From Herbinix sp. (GTDB lineage Bacteria; Bacillota; Clostridia; Lachnospirales; Lachnospiraceae): a stretch of 64,000 nt of DNA. Under the pieces are notes generated by a model, which was given only the letters and a program-made list of their open reading frames with translations, made no database searches and was not told where the DNA came from. Below are positions 45,243 to 53,528 of the stretch, one piece after another. The translations under genes were made by a program, and so were the position numbers. How positions within the stretch are numbered: the stretch's first letter is position 1; every line of letters starts with the position of its first letter. The DNA lies in assembly GCA_029256105.1 (NCBI GenBank), contig JAQSYO010000002.1, forward strand, positions 186,001 through 250,000, given 5' to 3'.

Positions 45243-45435
45243 CTCTTCACAAATAATTCACGGTTCCTTAATATCCTCTACACATTTCATGGTTATAATA
45301 AGGATATAAATTAATGAAAGAAGCCACAGCCGCAAACGTGGTCACTGGCTTCGACTACCAATAAGTAAAATTAACATAGATTTGATTTTTTCATACCCCC
45401 CCTTAAGCCGACTTGAAAAAGTTGGCTTCTCCTCT
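45243..45435 (+). ncRNA. Candidate small RNA / regulatory element, copy 1
   Basis: Tandem TTCACA (45246-45251) and TTCACG (45257-45262), 11 bases apart as in OmpR-type operator sites, lie 37 bases before TATAAT (45294-45299). A transcript from there would contain a 16-codon frame (45314-45364), a run of seven C (45396-45402) and a 10-bp hairpin with a GAAA loop (45405-45428) followed by CTCCTCT. A second copy on the minus strand at 63530-63692 keeps the same layout, which argues for a functional non-coding element. Transcription is not demonstrated. Confidence 0.5.
45314..45364 (+). CDS. Possible 16-residue peptide inside element copy 1
   Basis: The frame encodes MKEATAANVVTGFDYQ and a stop. 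AAGGA (45300-45304) lies nine bases ahead, but it would be at or before the transcript start if the -10 at 45294 is used. The frame is missing from the second copy of the element, so coding is doubtful; I recognise no family. Confidence 0.2.
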   Translation: MKEATAANVVTGFDYQ

Positions 45436-45461
45436 ATCTATCCTTAGAAATACATTAATTT

Positions 45462-45497
45462 AAAATGGGAATGTGTAAAAATACACATTCCCATTTT
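45462..45497. terminator. Terminator of aldo/keto reductase gene
   Basis: AAAATGGGAATGTGT pairs with ACACATTCCCATTTT around a six-base loop. It can serve the leftward gene (12 bases beyond its stop) and rightward transcripts. Confidence 0.8.
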
Positions 45498-45508
45498 GGT
45501 GCTATAAA

Positions 45509-46609
45509 TTATTTAATTAATGCGATCTCATCCAAACGATCCATGATGGAGAGGTGTTGTGTACAGAGCGTCTCACACTGTCCACATTTGATGCATTCCG
45601 CTGCAAGGGAAGTTGACATACCACCCCAATGCCATATTAGACGGTTCGCAATACTGTTACCGAGAATTTTTTCATTGTAGGCATCCATAAATTTCGGAAT
45701 ATCGATATCTACTGGACAATGCTTACAATATCCACAGCCGGTACAGAGATTATTTAAAGCCATGCCTTTACTTTCAAATTCATTGTAAATCTCAATTGCA
45801 GGCCTCTCAGCCAAATCCTTAACAGATGTTACTGCATCATCTACATGTTCTTTTGTTGTAAAGCCACAGAGAGCAACTGAAATCTCCTTATGGGAAGCAA
45901 CAAAGCGAAGGGCTGCCTGAGGAACAGTCAAATCAGTTCCCTCCGTGAGATAATTAAATACATTGGGATTATTCGGAATTACGCCTCCACCCAAGGGGTT
46001 CATTACGACGATACCCATACCATTTTTGTGGGCAGCGCTGATACCTGCCTGACGGAAGCGGTAATTAAGCGCATTGTATCCAATTAGCATACCCTTAAAA
46101 GCATTGGTTTCAATAACTGACTCCAACTGTGTTCCCTGCATATGAGAGGAAAAAGTAATATTACGAATAAGACCTTCTTCTTTTGCTTTCTCAAAGGAAC
46201 TGTACATAAGATCATATTGCTTGTGGAAGGATTCCAAATCTAATAAACACCACAGATAATAAAAATCCAAGTAATCAACCTTCAAACGGGATAAGGAAGT
46301 CTCAAGTCTCCTTCGAAAATCATCAGGTGAGAATTTACCGCCATAGGAGCCCATATTAACCTTTGAGGATATGTAAAAACTATCTCTCTGTAATTGTGAT
46401 AGAGCTAAACCTGTAATTTCCTCACTCTTATCATCACAATAAAAAGGAGCTGAGTCAAAGAAATTGATCCCCTTTTCATGTGCATATAAAACGATCTCGG
46501 AACATTTTGCCAGATTACCAGCTTTCACATCTGCATCATCATATCTCATAGCTCCCATACCAATAGCAGAAACCTTCATATCTGTATCGCCATATTGTTT
46601 ATAATACAT
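45509..46609 (-). CDS. Aldo/keto reductase with C-terminal 4Fe-4S ferredoxin domain
   Basis: About 366 residues. A TIM-barrel aldo/keto reductase part (about 1-260; GINFFDSAPFYC with the catalytic Asp, then KVNMGSYGG and YLDFYYLW) is followed by Cys-rich ferredoxin-like repeats: CTGCGYCKHCPVDIDIP and CIKCGQCETLCTQHLSI, eight Cys for up to two clusters. This fused type is common in anaerobes; the reaction is not known and may be electron transfer rather than simple NADPH reduction. The frame begins at 46624, but ATG 46609 follows TGGAGG. A 12-bp tandem repeat lies 120 bases upstream. Confidence 0.88.
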   Translation of the reverse strand: MYYKQYGDTDMKVSAIGMGAMRYDDADVKAGNLAKCSEIVLYAHEKGINFFDSAPFYCDDKSEEITGLALSQLQRDSFYISSKVNMGSYGGKFSPDDFRRRLETSLSRLKVDYLDFYYLWCLLDLESFHKQYDLMYSSFEKAKEEGLIRNITFSSHMQGTQLESVIETNAFKGMLIGYNALNYRFRQAGISAAHKNGMGIVVMNPLGGGVIPNNPNVFNYLTEGTDLTVPQAALRFVASHKEISVALCGFTTKEHVDDAVTSVKDLAERPAIEIYNEFESKGMALNNLCTGCGYCKHCPVDIDIPKFMDAYNEKILGNSIANRLIWHWGGMSTSLAAECIKCGQCETLCTQHLSIMDRLDEIALIK

Positions 46610-46728
46610 ATCATTTGCCTCCATTTTATATTGTTAATATTGTAACTCATTGTAACTAATTTTAAAATGTCAATTTGTCTCATTCTCATGTAGTATATCA
46701 TATGGATAGATGAGTGTGAATATATCTC

Positions 46729-46836
46729 GCAAATAAACTCGTAAATAAACTCGTAAATAAACTCGTAAATAAACTCGTAAATAAACTCGTAAATAAACTC
46801 GTAAATAAACTCGTAAATAAACTCGTAAATAAACCC
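46729..46836. repeat. 12-bp tandem repeat, nine copies
   Basis: Unit GTAAATAAACTC in nine contiguous copies over 108 bases. Copies 2-8 are identical; the first differs at one base (GC) and the last at one (CCC). It sits upstream of the leftward aldo/keto reductase (120 bases from its start) and about 290 bases before the next rightward gene. Identical internal copies suggest a variable-number repeat. Confidence 0.95.
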
Positions 46837-47127
46837 GTATAATATAAAATTTATACTCATGTTAAATTGTAAGTTTCATTAGATAAAAGTATTGGTCATC
46901 AATGAAGTGATGAATTGTTATAGGAGGGTATTTACATAAATTGGAATAAAATAATAGTAATTTATATTTTAATGAATTATAATATGAGTATATTTAGGCT
47001 GTATATATTCGAAATTGAAGTATGGTAGGGGTAAAATCAAATTAACTAACTTGGTTCAAAATGATGTATAAAAGAGTGATTTAAATAGAATAAAGATCTA
47101 TCGCAACATTATATGAAAGGAATCTAT
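46837..47127. other. Intergenic region before hypothetical gene at 47128
   Basis: AT-rich, with several TATAAT-like strings but no clearly spaced promoter pair. No structure or frame is seen. Confidence 0.4.
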
Positions 47128-47640
47128 ATGGATAATTTGATTGTTATACCACAGGTTGGTATTGGCGAAGTAAAGCTGGGGATGCACAGGGATGAAGTGC
47201 ATGAGTTAGTGGGAACTAACGATACCAACATAAAAACAGATAGCATAGTTCGAGGCTGTTATTATGATTTCTGTTTTCAGATAGAATATGATAGTAACAA
47301 TATAGTCAACTTTATAGAAATAATAAATAATCCAACATACAATGTTGTTTTTGAAGGAGTAGACGTTTTTAAAACAAAAGCTGAAAAATTGGTATCCTAT
47401 GTTGAACAATTTTCAAAATATCTAGAAACTCCTAGTGCACAATTAGGCTCAATGTATATCTTTGAAGACATAGGGATATCGCTCTATAGATCAATTGTTT
47501 GTAAAGAAGAAACAATGAAAGAACCATGGTTTCTACAATTGAGTCAAGAACAAAAAGAAGACGAATTAAGGTTTCTTTACTTTGAAACAATTGCCATATG
47601 GTGTAAAGGGTACTACGATTCGGTAAATCTTTATATATAA
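47128..47640 (+). CDS. Hypothetical protein
   Basis: 170 residues, soluble and acidic. The start IPQVGIGEVKLGMHRDEVHE (about 6-25) has the GxGxxxLGMxxxEV pattern of small BLIP/SmpA-like or immunity-type proteins, where such a turn-helix opens a two-layer fold; this likeness is weak. ATG 47128 follows GAAAGGA. It is 30 bases before a nucleotidyltransferase-fold gene with its own SD, so they may be co-transcribed. I cannot assign a function. Confidence 0.65.
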   Translation: MDNLIVIPQVGIGEVKLGMHRDEVHELVGTNDTNIKTDSIVRGCYYDFCFQIEYDSNNIVNFIEIINNPTYNVVFEGVDVFKTKAEKLVSYVEQFSKYLETPSAQLGSMYIFEDIGISLYRSIVCKEETMKEPWFLQLSQEQKEDELRFLYFETIAIWCKGYYDSVNLYI

Positions 47641-47670
47641 GTGAATAGTATTAAAGGAGATTGATAGTAA

Positions 47671-48750
47671 ATGGATGAGACGACAAGACTGAAATTAATG
47701 GATAAGAATGAAAAACTAATCAATATGGTAGTGGAACGTGCGAAAAGGGATTTCCCTGAGGATATCGCAATTATTGGATTGTCAGGATCCTTTAGTACGA
47801 ACGATTTTCATGAAAAAAGTGATTTGGATTTAATTATTATCAATAATACGGATCGTGGTTGGGGCATATCTTCTGTCTTCATTCTTGATGACGTTGGTTA
47901 TGACATCTATTGTACACCATGGGAGACACGGATTGAAGCAGAGGCAAATCTGGATAGCCCAATGATATCCTGTTTAGTTGATTTGAAGATCCTTTATTGT
48001 GCAAAATCCGAGTATCTGGACAAATTCAATTTCTACAGACAAAGAGCACTTGATGCACTTTCCAAACCGATAGGTAAAGAATGTTTGGAAAGAGCAAAAA
48101 AGTGGATTGACACTGCGAAACAGGAATATGCAAATACTTTATTATCGGAAGATAAAGGCGCGGTAAGGTATGCTTGTGGCACAGTATTATACAATTGCCT
48201 TAATGCTCTAACAAACCTGAATAACACATATATTAAACGTGGAATTAAAAGATATATGGAAGAGGTAGCAACGTACCAATACATACCGGACAATTTTGCA
48301 GATATTTATATGCTTGTGCTAGAAGCGAAGTCAATAGAAGAAATGCGAAAAGCATCCTATGAAATGCTCAAGAGTATCCTTAGTTTATATGACCGAATGT
48401 TTGTAGATTTTGTGGAACACCCATTTCCTACATACGATAATCTTTCAGGAAGCTACGAGGAATTGTGGTGTAACTGTCGTAACAAGGTTATTGCAAGTAC
48501 GAATGCTAAGGATAAATCCTACGCATTTCATAGTGCCTTAGGAGCGCAGAATTATCTTGACGAGATGACCGAGGAGAGAGGAACAAGGAAGTTTGATTTA
48601 ATGCAGTATTATGATTCAGATAATCTTGAACTATTCAAAGAAGAGTTTCTACGCACCATGGACGAGTATCTCGAAGAATATAATAAAGTTGGTAGGAAAG
48701 TGGTAAGATACGAGACATTTGAAGAGCTATATGAACATTATATGCATTAA
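47671..48750 (+). CDS. Nucleotidyltransferase-fold protein
   Basis: 359 residues. The N-terminus has the Pol-beta-type nucleotidyltransferase signature IGLSGSFSTNDFHEKSDLDL (about 29-48), with Gly-Ser and two Asp (SDLDL) as metal ligands and a third acidic residue probably in YDIYCTPWE. The rest is helical (about 120-355), like the substrate-binding part of kanamycin- or streptomycin-modifying and MNT-type enzymes. Target molecule unknown; candidates are small molecules, proteins or tRNA ends. SD AAAGGAG. Confidence 0.75.
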   Translation: MDETTRLKLMDKNEKLINMVVERAKRDFPEDIAIIGLSGSFSTNDFHEKSDLDLIIINNTDRGWGISSVFILDDVGYDIYCTPWETRIEAEANLDSPMISCLVDLKILYCAKSEYLDKFNFYRQRALDALSKPIGKECLERAKKWIDTAKQEYANTLLSEDKGAVRYACGTVLYNCLNALTNLNNTYIKRGIKRYMEEVATYQYIPDNFADIYMLVLEAKSIEEMRKASYEMLKSILSLYDRMFVDFVEHPFPTYDNLSGSYEELWCNCRNKVIASTNAKDKSYAFHSALGAQNYLDEMTEERGTRKFDLMQYYDSDNLELFKEEFLRTMDEYLEEYNKVGRKVVRYETFEELYEHYMH

Positions 48751-48945
48751 GTGATCCTGTTGTCAGTGATTAGTAACGTAACGGTGGTATATAATAATTA
48801 AGTCATGACATGAATACTATAAGAAGATCGATTGAATTGAAATCTATTTCAACAGATAATCACTTGCCACATATAGTTATAATATCCATTTATTCGTATA
48901 AAATAGTTATCATGTCCTTAAGTAAAAATATTAGAAGTGCAAATC
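48751..48945. other. Intergenic region before fold-back element
   Basis: AT-rich, with no terminator of clear quality for the nucleotidyltransferase gene and no supported frame. Confidence 0.4.
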
Positions 48946-49279
48946 AGATAAACGTAAGAAGGAATTCACTACCTACACATAAAGTTACAGCTGAATAGGG
49001 TGCACCTCAAATTGCTTTTAAAAGGTCCCCTTAAGGCACTTAAGCTACAGAAAATGCGCCAAACCTGAAAATGGGACTTGTTTGAGTAATGGACCCCATG
49101 TAAACTACGATAAGATAGAGCTAAGCGGGGGTCCATTGCGAGTTGTCCCATTTTCAGGTTGTTCTAAGCATATTCTGTAGCTTCTAGTGCCAAGGGGTTC
49201 TTTTACCAGCAATTTGAGGTGCACCCTATTCAGCTGTAACTTTATTAAGCATACTATAAAATCCTTCTTACGTTTATCT
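48946..49279. mobile_element. 334-bp fold-back (MITE-like) element
   Basis: The sequence is one long imperfect palindrome. The ends (48946-48963 and 49262-49279) are exact 18-base inverted repeats. Inner matching blocks include 48978-49017 with 49208-49247 (AAAGTTACAGCTGAATAGGG and onward) and CCTGAAAATGGGAC (49064-49077) with its complement at 49147-49160, and AATGGACCCC near the centre with GGGGGTCCATT. There is no coding capacity. It resembles a miniature inverted-repeat element or a decayed palindromic insertion. Confidence 0.75.
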
Positions 49280-49370
49280 CCACCAATTTGCAACCCAATT
49301 TACAACAATTGTTTCATTTGACTTTTAAATCCAACTTAGTTAGAATGGAACTACAAGACGGGGGGATATT

Positions 49371-50303
49371 ATGGCAATAAACAAAGCGATGCGAATGGCA
49401 CTAAAGGCATTGTCTTATACGGATTTGGACCTTAAGAAGACCTATAAGCTTCAACGCCAATTAACAAATGTAGCTCATCCTTATATAAAACCGTTATATG
49501 TAATGTGGGATCATAAAGTTTCCCTTGGAGATTATGATATTCCCGTTCGAATTTTTATGCCCTCAGAAGAAGTTGAAGTAAATAAAATCCTGATATTTTT
49601 CCATGGAGGAGGATGGGTAATCGGCAATATCGATAGCTATACCGTTGTTTGCTCCAATATGGCAAAGCAGACTGGCCATGCTGTCATATCGGTAGATTAT
49701 CGCCTTGCACCGGAACATCACTTTCCTACCGCACCTGAAGATTGTTACGCCGTGGCGAGGGAATTGTTTTTGAATGCTTCCCTATTTAATGTGAAACAGG
49801 AGAATATCACTTTAATCGGAGATAGTGCAGGAGGAAATCTGGCAGCAGTTGTATCCTTAATGGCGAGAGACCGCGGTGAATTCCTGCCGACGAAGCAAAT
49901 TTTATTATATCCATCAACAGCAAGTGACCATAGCGAAACTTCACCCTATCCTTCCATACGAGAGAATGGAACTGATTATTTGTTAACAACAAAACGTATT
50001 AATGATTTTATGGAATTATATAAAAGTAATGACGATGATTTACTAAATCCATATCTGGCACCGATACTATCTAAGGATTTGTCCGAGCAGCCTAAAACCA
50101 TTATTATTACAGCGCAGTATGACCCGCTGAGAGATGAAGGTGAGGATTATGGGAGGAAACTTTATGAATTTGGAAATCAGGTAGAGGTATTCCGCATGAA
50201 GGATGCCTTACATGGTTTTATAACTTTGCCGAGACATTTTATTCATGTAAGACGAAGTTATGAACTAGTTAATCGATTTCTGAATAAAGAAGAAGATGTA
50301 TAA
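49371..50303 (+). CDS. Alpha/beta hydrolase (hormone-sensitive-lipase-type esterase)
   Basis: 310 residues, cytoplasmic. The oxyanion motif HGGGWVIGNIDSY (about 79-91), nucleophile Ser in GDSAGGNLAAV (about 149), catalytic Asp in AQYDPLRDEGEDYGRKL (about 248) and His in DALHGFITLP (about 282) are all present, the standard HSL-family order. Acts on short acyl esters; the natural substrate is unknown. SD GGGGGG precedes the ATG. First of a likely operon with an acyltransferase-like gene and two membrane-protein genes. Confidence 0.9.
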   Translation: MAINKAMRMALKALSYTDLDLKKTYKLQRQLTNVAHPYIKPLYVMWDHKVSLGDYDIPVRIFMPSEEVEVNKILIFFHGGGWVIGNIDSYTVVCSNMAKQTGHAVISVDYRLAPEHHFPTAPEDCYAVARELFLNASLFNVKQENITLIGDSAGGNLAAVVSLMARDRGEFLPTKQILLYPSTASDHSETSPYPSIRENGTDYLLTTKRINDFMELYKSNDDDLLNPYLAPILSKDLSEQPKTIIITAQYDPLRDEGEDYGRKLYEFGNQVEVFRMKDALHGFITLPRHFIHVRRSYELVNRFLNKEEDV

Positions 50304-50433
50304 TAATTTTTGAAGATAGAATCGGATGAAATCGTTTGAAAGGTTAAGAATATAGAGAATCGAATTGCAAAATCTGATTTGTAAGCTACATATAAAATCA
50401 GGATGACACCGGGAAGGGGGAAATAGTGAATTT

Positions 50434-51702
50434 ATGACAAGAAGAAAACCGATTGAATGGACAAAACTAGATAATGCTGCAAAGATTTTTCCTCCGACAA
50501 CAAATGAAAAGGATGCAAAGGTATTTCGTTTTGTTTGTGAACTGAAGGAAGAAGTGAATAAGGAAATCTTGCAAAAGGCTCTTGATAAGGCCTTACTATT
50601 GTTCCCTATGTATCAATCGGTACTCCGAAGAGGCGTATTTTGGTATTATTTTGAAAGCACGGATATTAAACCGGAAGTAGTGGAAGAGTATAAACTTCCC
50701 TGCAGCATGCTTTATCGACAAAATCGTAAAAATTTATTGTTTGAGGTCTCCTATTTTAATAAGAGAATAAATCTTGAGATGTATCATGCAGTAACGGATG
50801 GAACCGGTGCTTTGGGCTTTCTAAAGACAATAATCTATTATTATATTACCATGCAGCATGACCAGGATTTTAGTAATAAATTACCGAAACTCGATTATGA
50901 CGCTTCATTCTCACAGAAAATGGATGATAGCTTTTTGAAGCATTATAGTGGGGATAAAACACTGGATAAAATAAAACTTTCCAAAGCTTATCGTATTACA
51001 GGTAGGCGTTCTATCGACAACAGGCTAAAGATTATTGAAGGAGTAATGTCCGTGAAGGAAGTTCTGGAGAAGGCACATCAATATGACACTTCGCTTACTG
51101 TATATCTAACGGCTTTATTTATAAAATCGATTTCTATGGACATGCCTACACGTTATAGAAAATATCCGGTAACCTTATCAGTTCCGGTTAATTTAAGGAC
51201 TTATTTCCCGTCCGTAACAGCGAGAAACTTTTTTGCCGCCGTTAATATCAGTTATCATTTTGGACAAAATTCCGATCGTTTGGAAGATATAATAAAAGGT
51301 GTTAAGGACTCCTTTGCACGAGAGTTAACGGAAGAAAAACTAAGAGGACATATGAATCGGTTATCTGCCCTTGAACATAATGCTTTCATGCGTGTTATTC
51401 CGCTGGTATTAAAGGATTACATTCTACGGTTTGCCACTTTTCTGAGTGACCGTGGAATTACTGCAACACTTTCCAATGTTGGTAAAGTGACGATTGCAAA
51501 AGAGCTGGCACCGTATATCTATATGTTTGACTGCTTTGTTAGTGCTAGAAGACCTCAAATTTGTATGTGTTCCTTTGATGATCAGCTAGTGGTAAGTTTT
51601 GTATCTCCTTTTGTAGGGACCGACATACAGAAGAACTTTTTCCGTATGCTTACGGAGGAGGGGGTCAGTATTTCAGTAGCTTCTAACAATAAGGATTTAT
51701 AA
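50434..51702 (+). CDS. Condensation-domain-like acyltransferase
   Basis: 422 residues. The catalytic motif HAVTDGTGAL (HxxxDG, about 126-135) and the overall plan (FRFVCELKEEVNKEILQKAL near the start, LSVPVNLRTYFPS about 249, later ITATLSNVGKV) match the chloramphenicol-acetyltransferase/condensation superfamily, which includes alcohol acetyltransferases and wax or polyketide acyltransferases (PapA-like). It probably moves an acyl group to an alcohol or amine. Follows the esterase by 130 bases with SD AGGGGGAA. Neighbours suggest a lipid or cell-envelope role (inference). Confidence 0.75.
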   Translation: MTRRKPIEWTKLDNAAKIFPPTTNEKDAKVFRFVCELKEEVNKEILQKALDKALLLFPMYQSVLRRGVFWYYFESTDIKPEVVEEYKLPCSMLYRQNRKNLLFEVSYFNKRINLEMYHAVTDGTGALGFLKTIIYYYITMQHDQDFSNKLPKLDYDASFSQKMDDSFLKHYSGDKTLDKIKLSKAYRITGRRSIDNRLKIIEGVMSVKEVLEKAHQYDTSLTVYLTALFIKSISMDMPTRYRKYPVTLSVPVNLRTYFPSVTARNFFAAVNISYHFGQNSDRLEDIIKGVKDSFARELTEEKLRGHMNRLSALEHNAFMRVIPLVLKDYILRFATFLSDRGITATLSNVGKVTIAKELAPYIYMFDCFVSARRPQICMCSFDDQLVVSFVSPFVGTDIQKNFFRMLTEEGVSISVASNNKDL

Positions 51703-51839
51703 AAGGAATAATAAACAAAAATTCTTGCAAATAACTCCAAAATAAAGTCCATAGTTATTACAGTTTGAACTTATTTTAGATATTGTTTATGATGCTGCTC
51801 TGTAATATTAGGCCTGAACATATGATAGGAGATGATGGA

Positions 51840-52505
51840 ATGCAAAGTTGCGAAAATTGTAAAGTAACACTGAAAGGTAATTACCATATCTGCCCGCTCT
51901 GTGGTGGTATTATACAGGAAAGTGAAGATAAGGTGGAAGAGGTATTTCCACATATTCCTACGATTTATCAAGAATTCAATATTTTTATTCGCCTAATGAT
52001 ATTAATATCCATTGCTGGCATTATTATCAGTTTTGCCATTAATGCTATATTTACCAGGAACTCGGAGTGGTCCCTTCTTGTAGCAGCAAGTATTCTATGT
52101 ATGTGGATAAGCTTATTCTTTATTATTCGAAAGAAGAATAACATACCTAAGACAATTCTGTGGCAGGTTGCTATTATAGGTATACTGTCAGTATTATGGG
52201 ATTGGTACATGGGATGGCTTGGATGGTCAATTGATTATGTAATCCCTTCAATCTGTGTAGGAGCAATGATTGTAATGGCAATCGCCGCAAAGCTGTTGAA
52301 AATAGGTGTAAGTGATTTAATGGTATATTTGATGGTGGATGGAATCTTTGGATTTATACCAATTATATTCCTCTTATTTGGTGGTCTTACCGTAGTATTT
52401 CCTTCCGTAATTTGTGTAGCCTCAAGCGCGCTTAGTTTGTCGGCATTGATATTATTTGAAGGGGATAATATGAAAGCAGAGTTTAATAAAAGAATGCATA
52501 TATAA
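51840..52505 (+). CDS. DUF6320 membrane protein with zinc-ribbon
   Basis: About 221 residues. The N-terminal zinc ribbon is CENCKVTLKG and CPLCGG (two CxxC pairs, residues 4-27), followed by six hydrophobic segments (from about 50 to 205; IRLMILISIAGIIISFAINA, then LLVAASILCMWISLFFII). The C-terminus is charged. The frame extends to 51783, but ATG 51840 is preferred, eight bases after AGGAG. Genes of this family are commonly found next to HSL esterase and condensation-like genes in Lachnospiraceae; their job is not known. Confidence 0.78.
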   Translation: MQSCENCKVTLKGNYHICPLCGGIIQESEDKVEEVFPHIPTIYQEFNIFIRLMILISIAGIIISFAINAIFTRNSEWSLLVAASILCMWISLFFIIRKKNNIPKTILWQVAIIGILSVLWDWYMGWLGWSIDYVIPSICVGAMIVMAIAAKLLKIGVSDLMVYLMVDGIFGFIPIIFLLFGGLTVVFPSVICVASSALSLSALILFEGDNMKAEFNKRMHI

Positions 52506-52534
52506 TGAAATTAAAAACAGGAAGGAATTAACTT

Positions 52535-53209
52535 ATGAATACGTTCTATTTGAAATTGATTGCAATCATTACCATGTTGATTGATCACATTGCTGCAGTA
52601 TTTGTTCCAAGTGACACATTACTTTGGCTGATAATGCGTAGTATTGGAAGATTGGCATTTCCAATCTTCGTGTTTTTAATTGTGGAAGGTTTCCATCATA
52701 CGAGTGATGTGAAGAAATATCTAATGCGTTTGGGTGCTTTTGCACTGATATCGGAGATACCATTTGATCTTGCCTTTTATGGGAAGGTATTAGAAGGAAC
52801 GCATCAGAATGTATTCTTTACTTTATTTTTAGGATTATTATTAATTACGTTAATGAGTTTGGTGGAGAAGAAGTTTCAAAAAAAAGTTTTTGTCAGCAAT
52901 TTATTGGATGGTTTATTGACGTTAGCATTTTGTACAATTGCATTATTATTAAGAACTGATTATAACTTTGCAGGAATTCTACTAATCGTAGCCTTTTATC
53001 TGTTCCGTGGAAGTAAACCAATCATAACCTTAGCACTGGTAATCGTTACTGCAACAATTCTTGGTAGCATTAATATTCTAGCAACCTTTGCTATGATACC
53101 GATTGCCTTTTATAATGGGCAAAAGGGTAAAAATATAAAATTTGTATTTTATATTTTTTACCCTGCACATTTGATAATAATTGCGCTAATTAAAATATTT
53201 CTACTCTAG
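52535..53209 (+). CDS. TraX family membrane protein
   Basis: 224 residues with about eight membrane helices. The family start LKLIAIITMLIDHIAAVFVP (residues 6-25), then RSIGRLAFPIFVFLIVEGFH (about 36-55) and RLGAFALISEIPFDLAF are characteristic of TraX, an integral-membrane acyltransferase (known for N-acetylating F-pilin). Chromosomal homologues in clostridia have no assigned substrate. SD CAGGAAGG. Last gene of the esterase-acyltransferase-DUF6320-TraX group; two acyltransferase-type proteins in one cluster suggest acylation of a surface molecule (inference). Confidence 0.85.
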   Translation: MNTFYLKLIAIITMLIDHIAAVFVPSDTLLWLIMRSIGRLAFPIFVFLIVEGFHHTSDVKKYLMRLGAFALISEIPFDLAFYGKVLEGTHQNVFFTLFLGLLLITLMSLVEKKFQKKVFVSNLLDGLLTLAFCTIALLLRTDYNFAGILLIVAFYLFRGSKPIITLALVIVTATILGSINILATFAMIPIAFYNGQKGKNIKFVFYIFYPAHLIIIALIKIFLL

Positions 53210-53382
53210 GCATTATAATTGGTTTCGCAATTTGTTACATGATTCGTAATTTGATTTTCATAACGTGTTTCTTCTCCGGTACCACGTGGCTTCTCCGGAT
53301 AATAATGTTTTGAGTCAAAGTCATGAACACTCGTAAGGGATGGAAATCGATAGTAAGTTTTTTTGATAGGTTCAAAATACAT
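53206..53382 (-). CDS. Small hypothetical protein (58 residues)
   Basis: Begins with MYFEPIKKTYYRFPSL and is rich in Tyr, Lys and Asn, ending CETNYNA. It has a strong SD, CAGGAGG, eight bases before the ATG at 53382. It is convergent with the TraX gene, and the two stop regions overlap by four bases. No family recognised; the length and composition resemble small spore or stress proteins, but this is only an impression. Confidence 0.6.
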   Translation of the reverse strand: MYFEPIKKTYYRFPSLTSVHDFDSKHYYPEKPRGTGEETRYENQITNHVTNCETNYNA

Positions 53383-53528
53383 GATTACAATCCTCCTGGC
53401 TGATGAGTCTTATAATAAAAATTTATGTTATTATTGTTCTTCAAAGAGCAAACTAATATACTAGGAAATAGATTGTGAATTTACAGGTTTTTCAAATTAA
53501 AATTTTAAAACCATCGGGAGAGAGACAT

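Noticed and set aside
45243..45435. Known riboswitch classes (cobalamin, c-di-GMP, THF, preQ1)
   Set aside because: GCAAAC and GGTCACTGG strings look suggestive, but none of the conserved cores of these classes is complete, and copy 2 lacks this part.
46729..46836. CRISPR-like array
   Set aside because: The 12-base units are contiguous with no spacers, and no cas genes are present.
46576..46860. A 94-codon minus-strand frame with repeated FIYE residues
   Set aside because: It is a direct translation of the 12-bp tandem repeat, covers the promoter region of the aldo/keto reductase and has no SD or conserved features.
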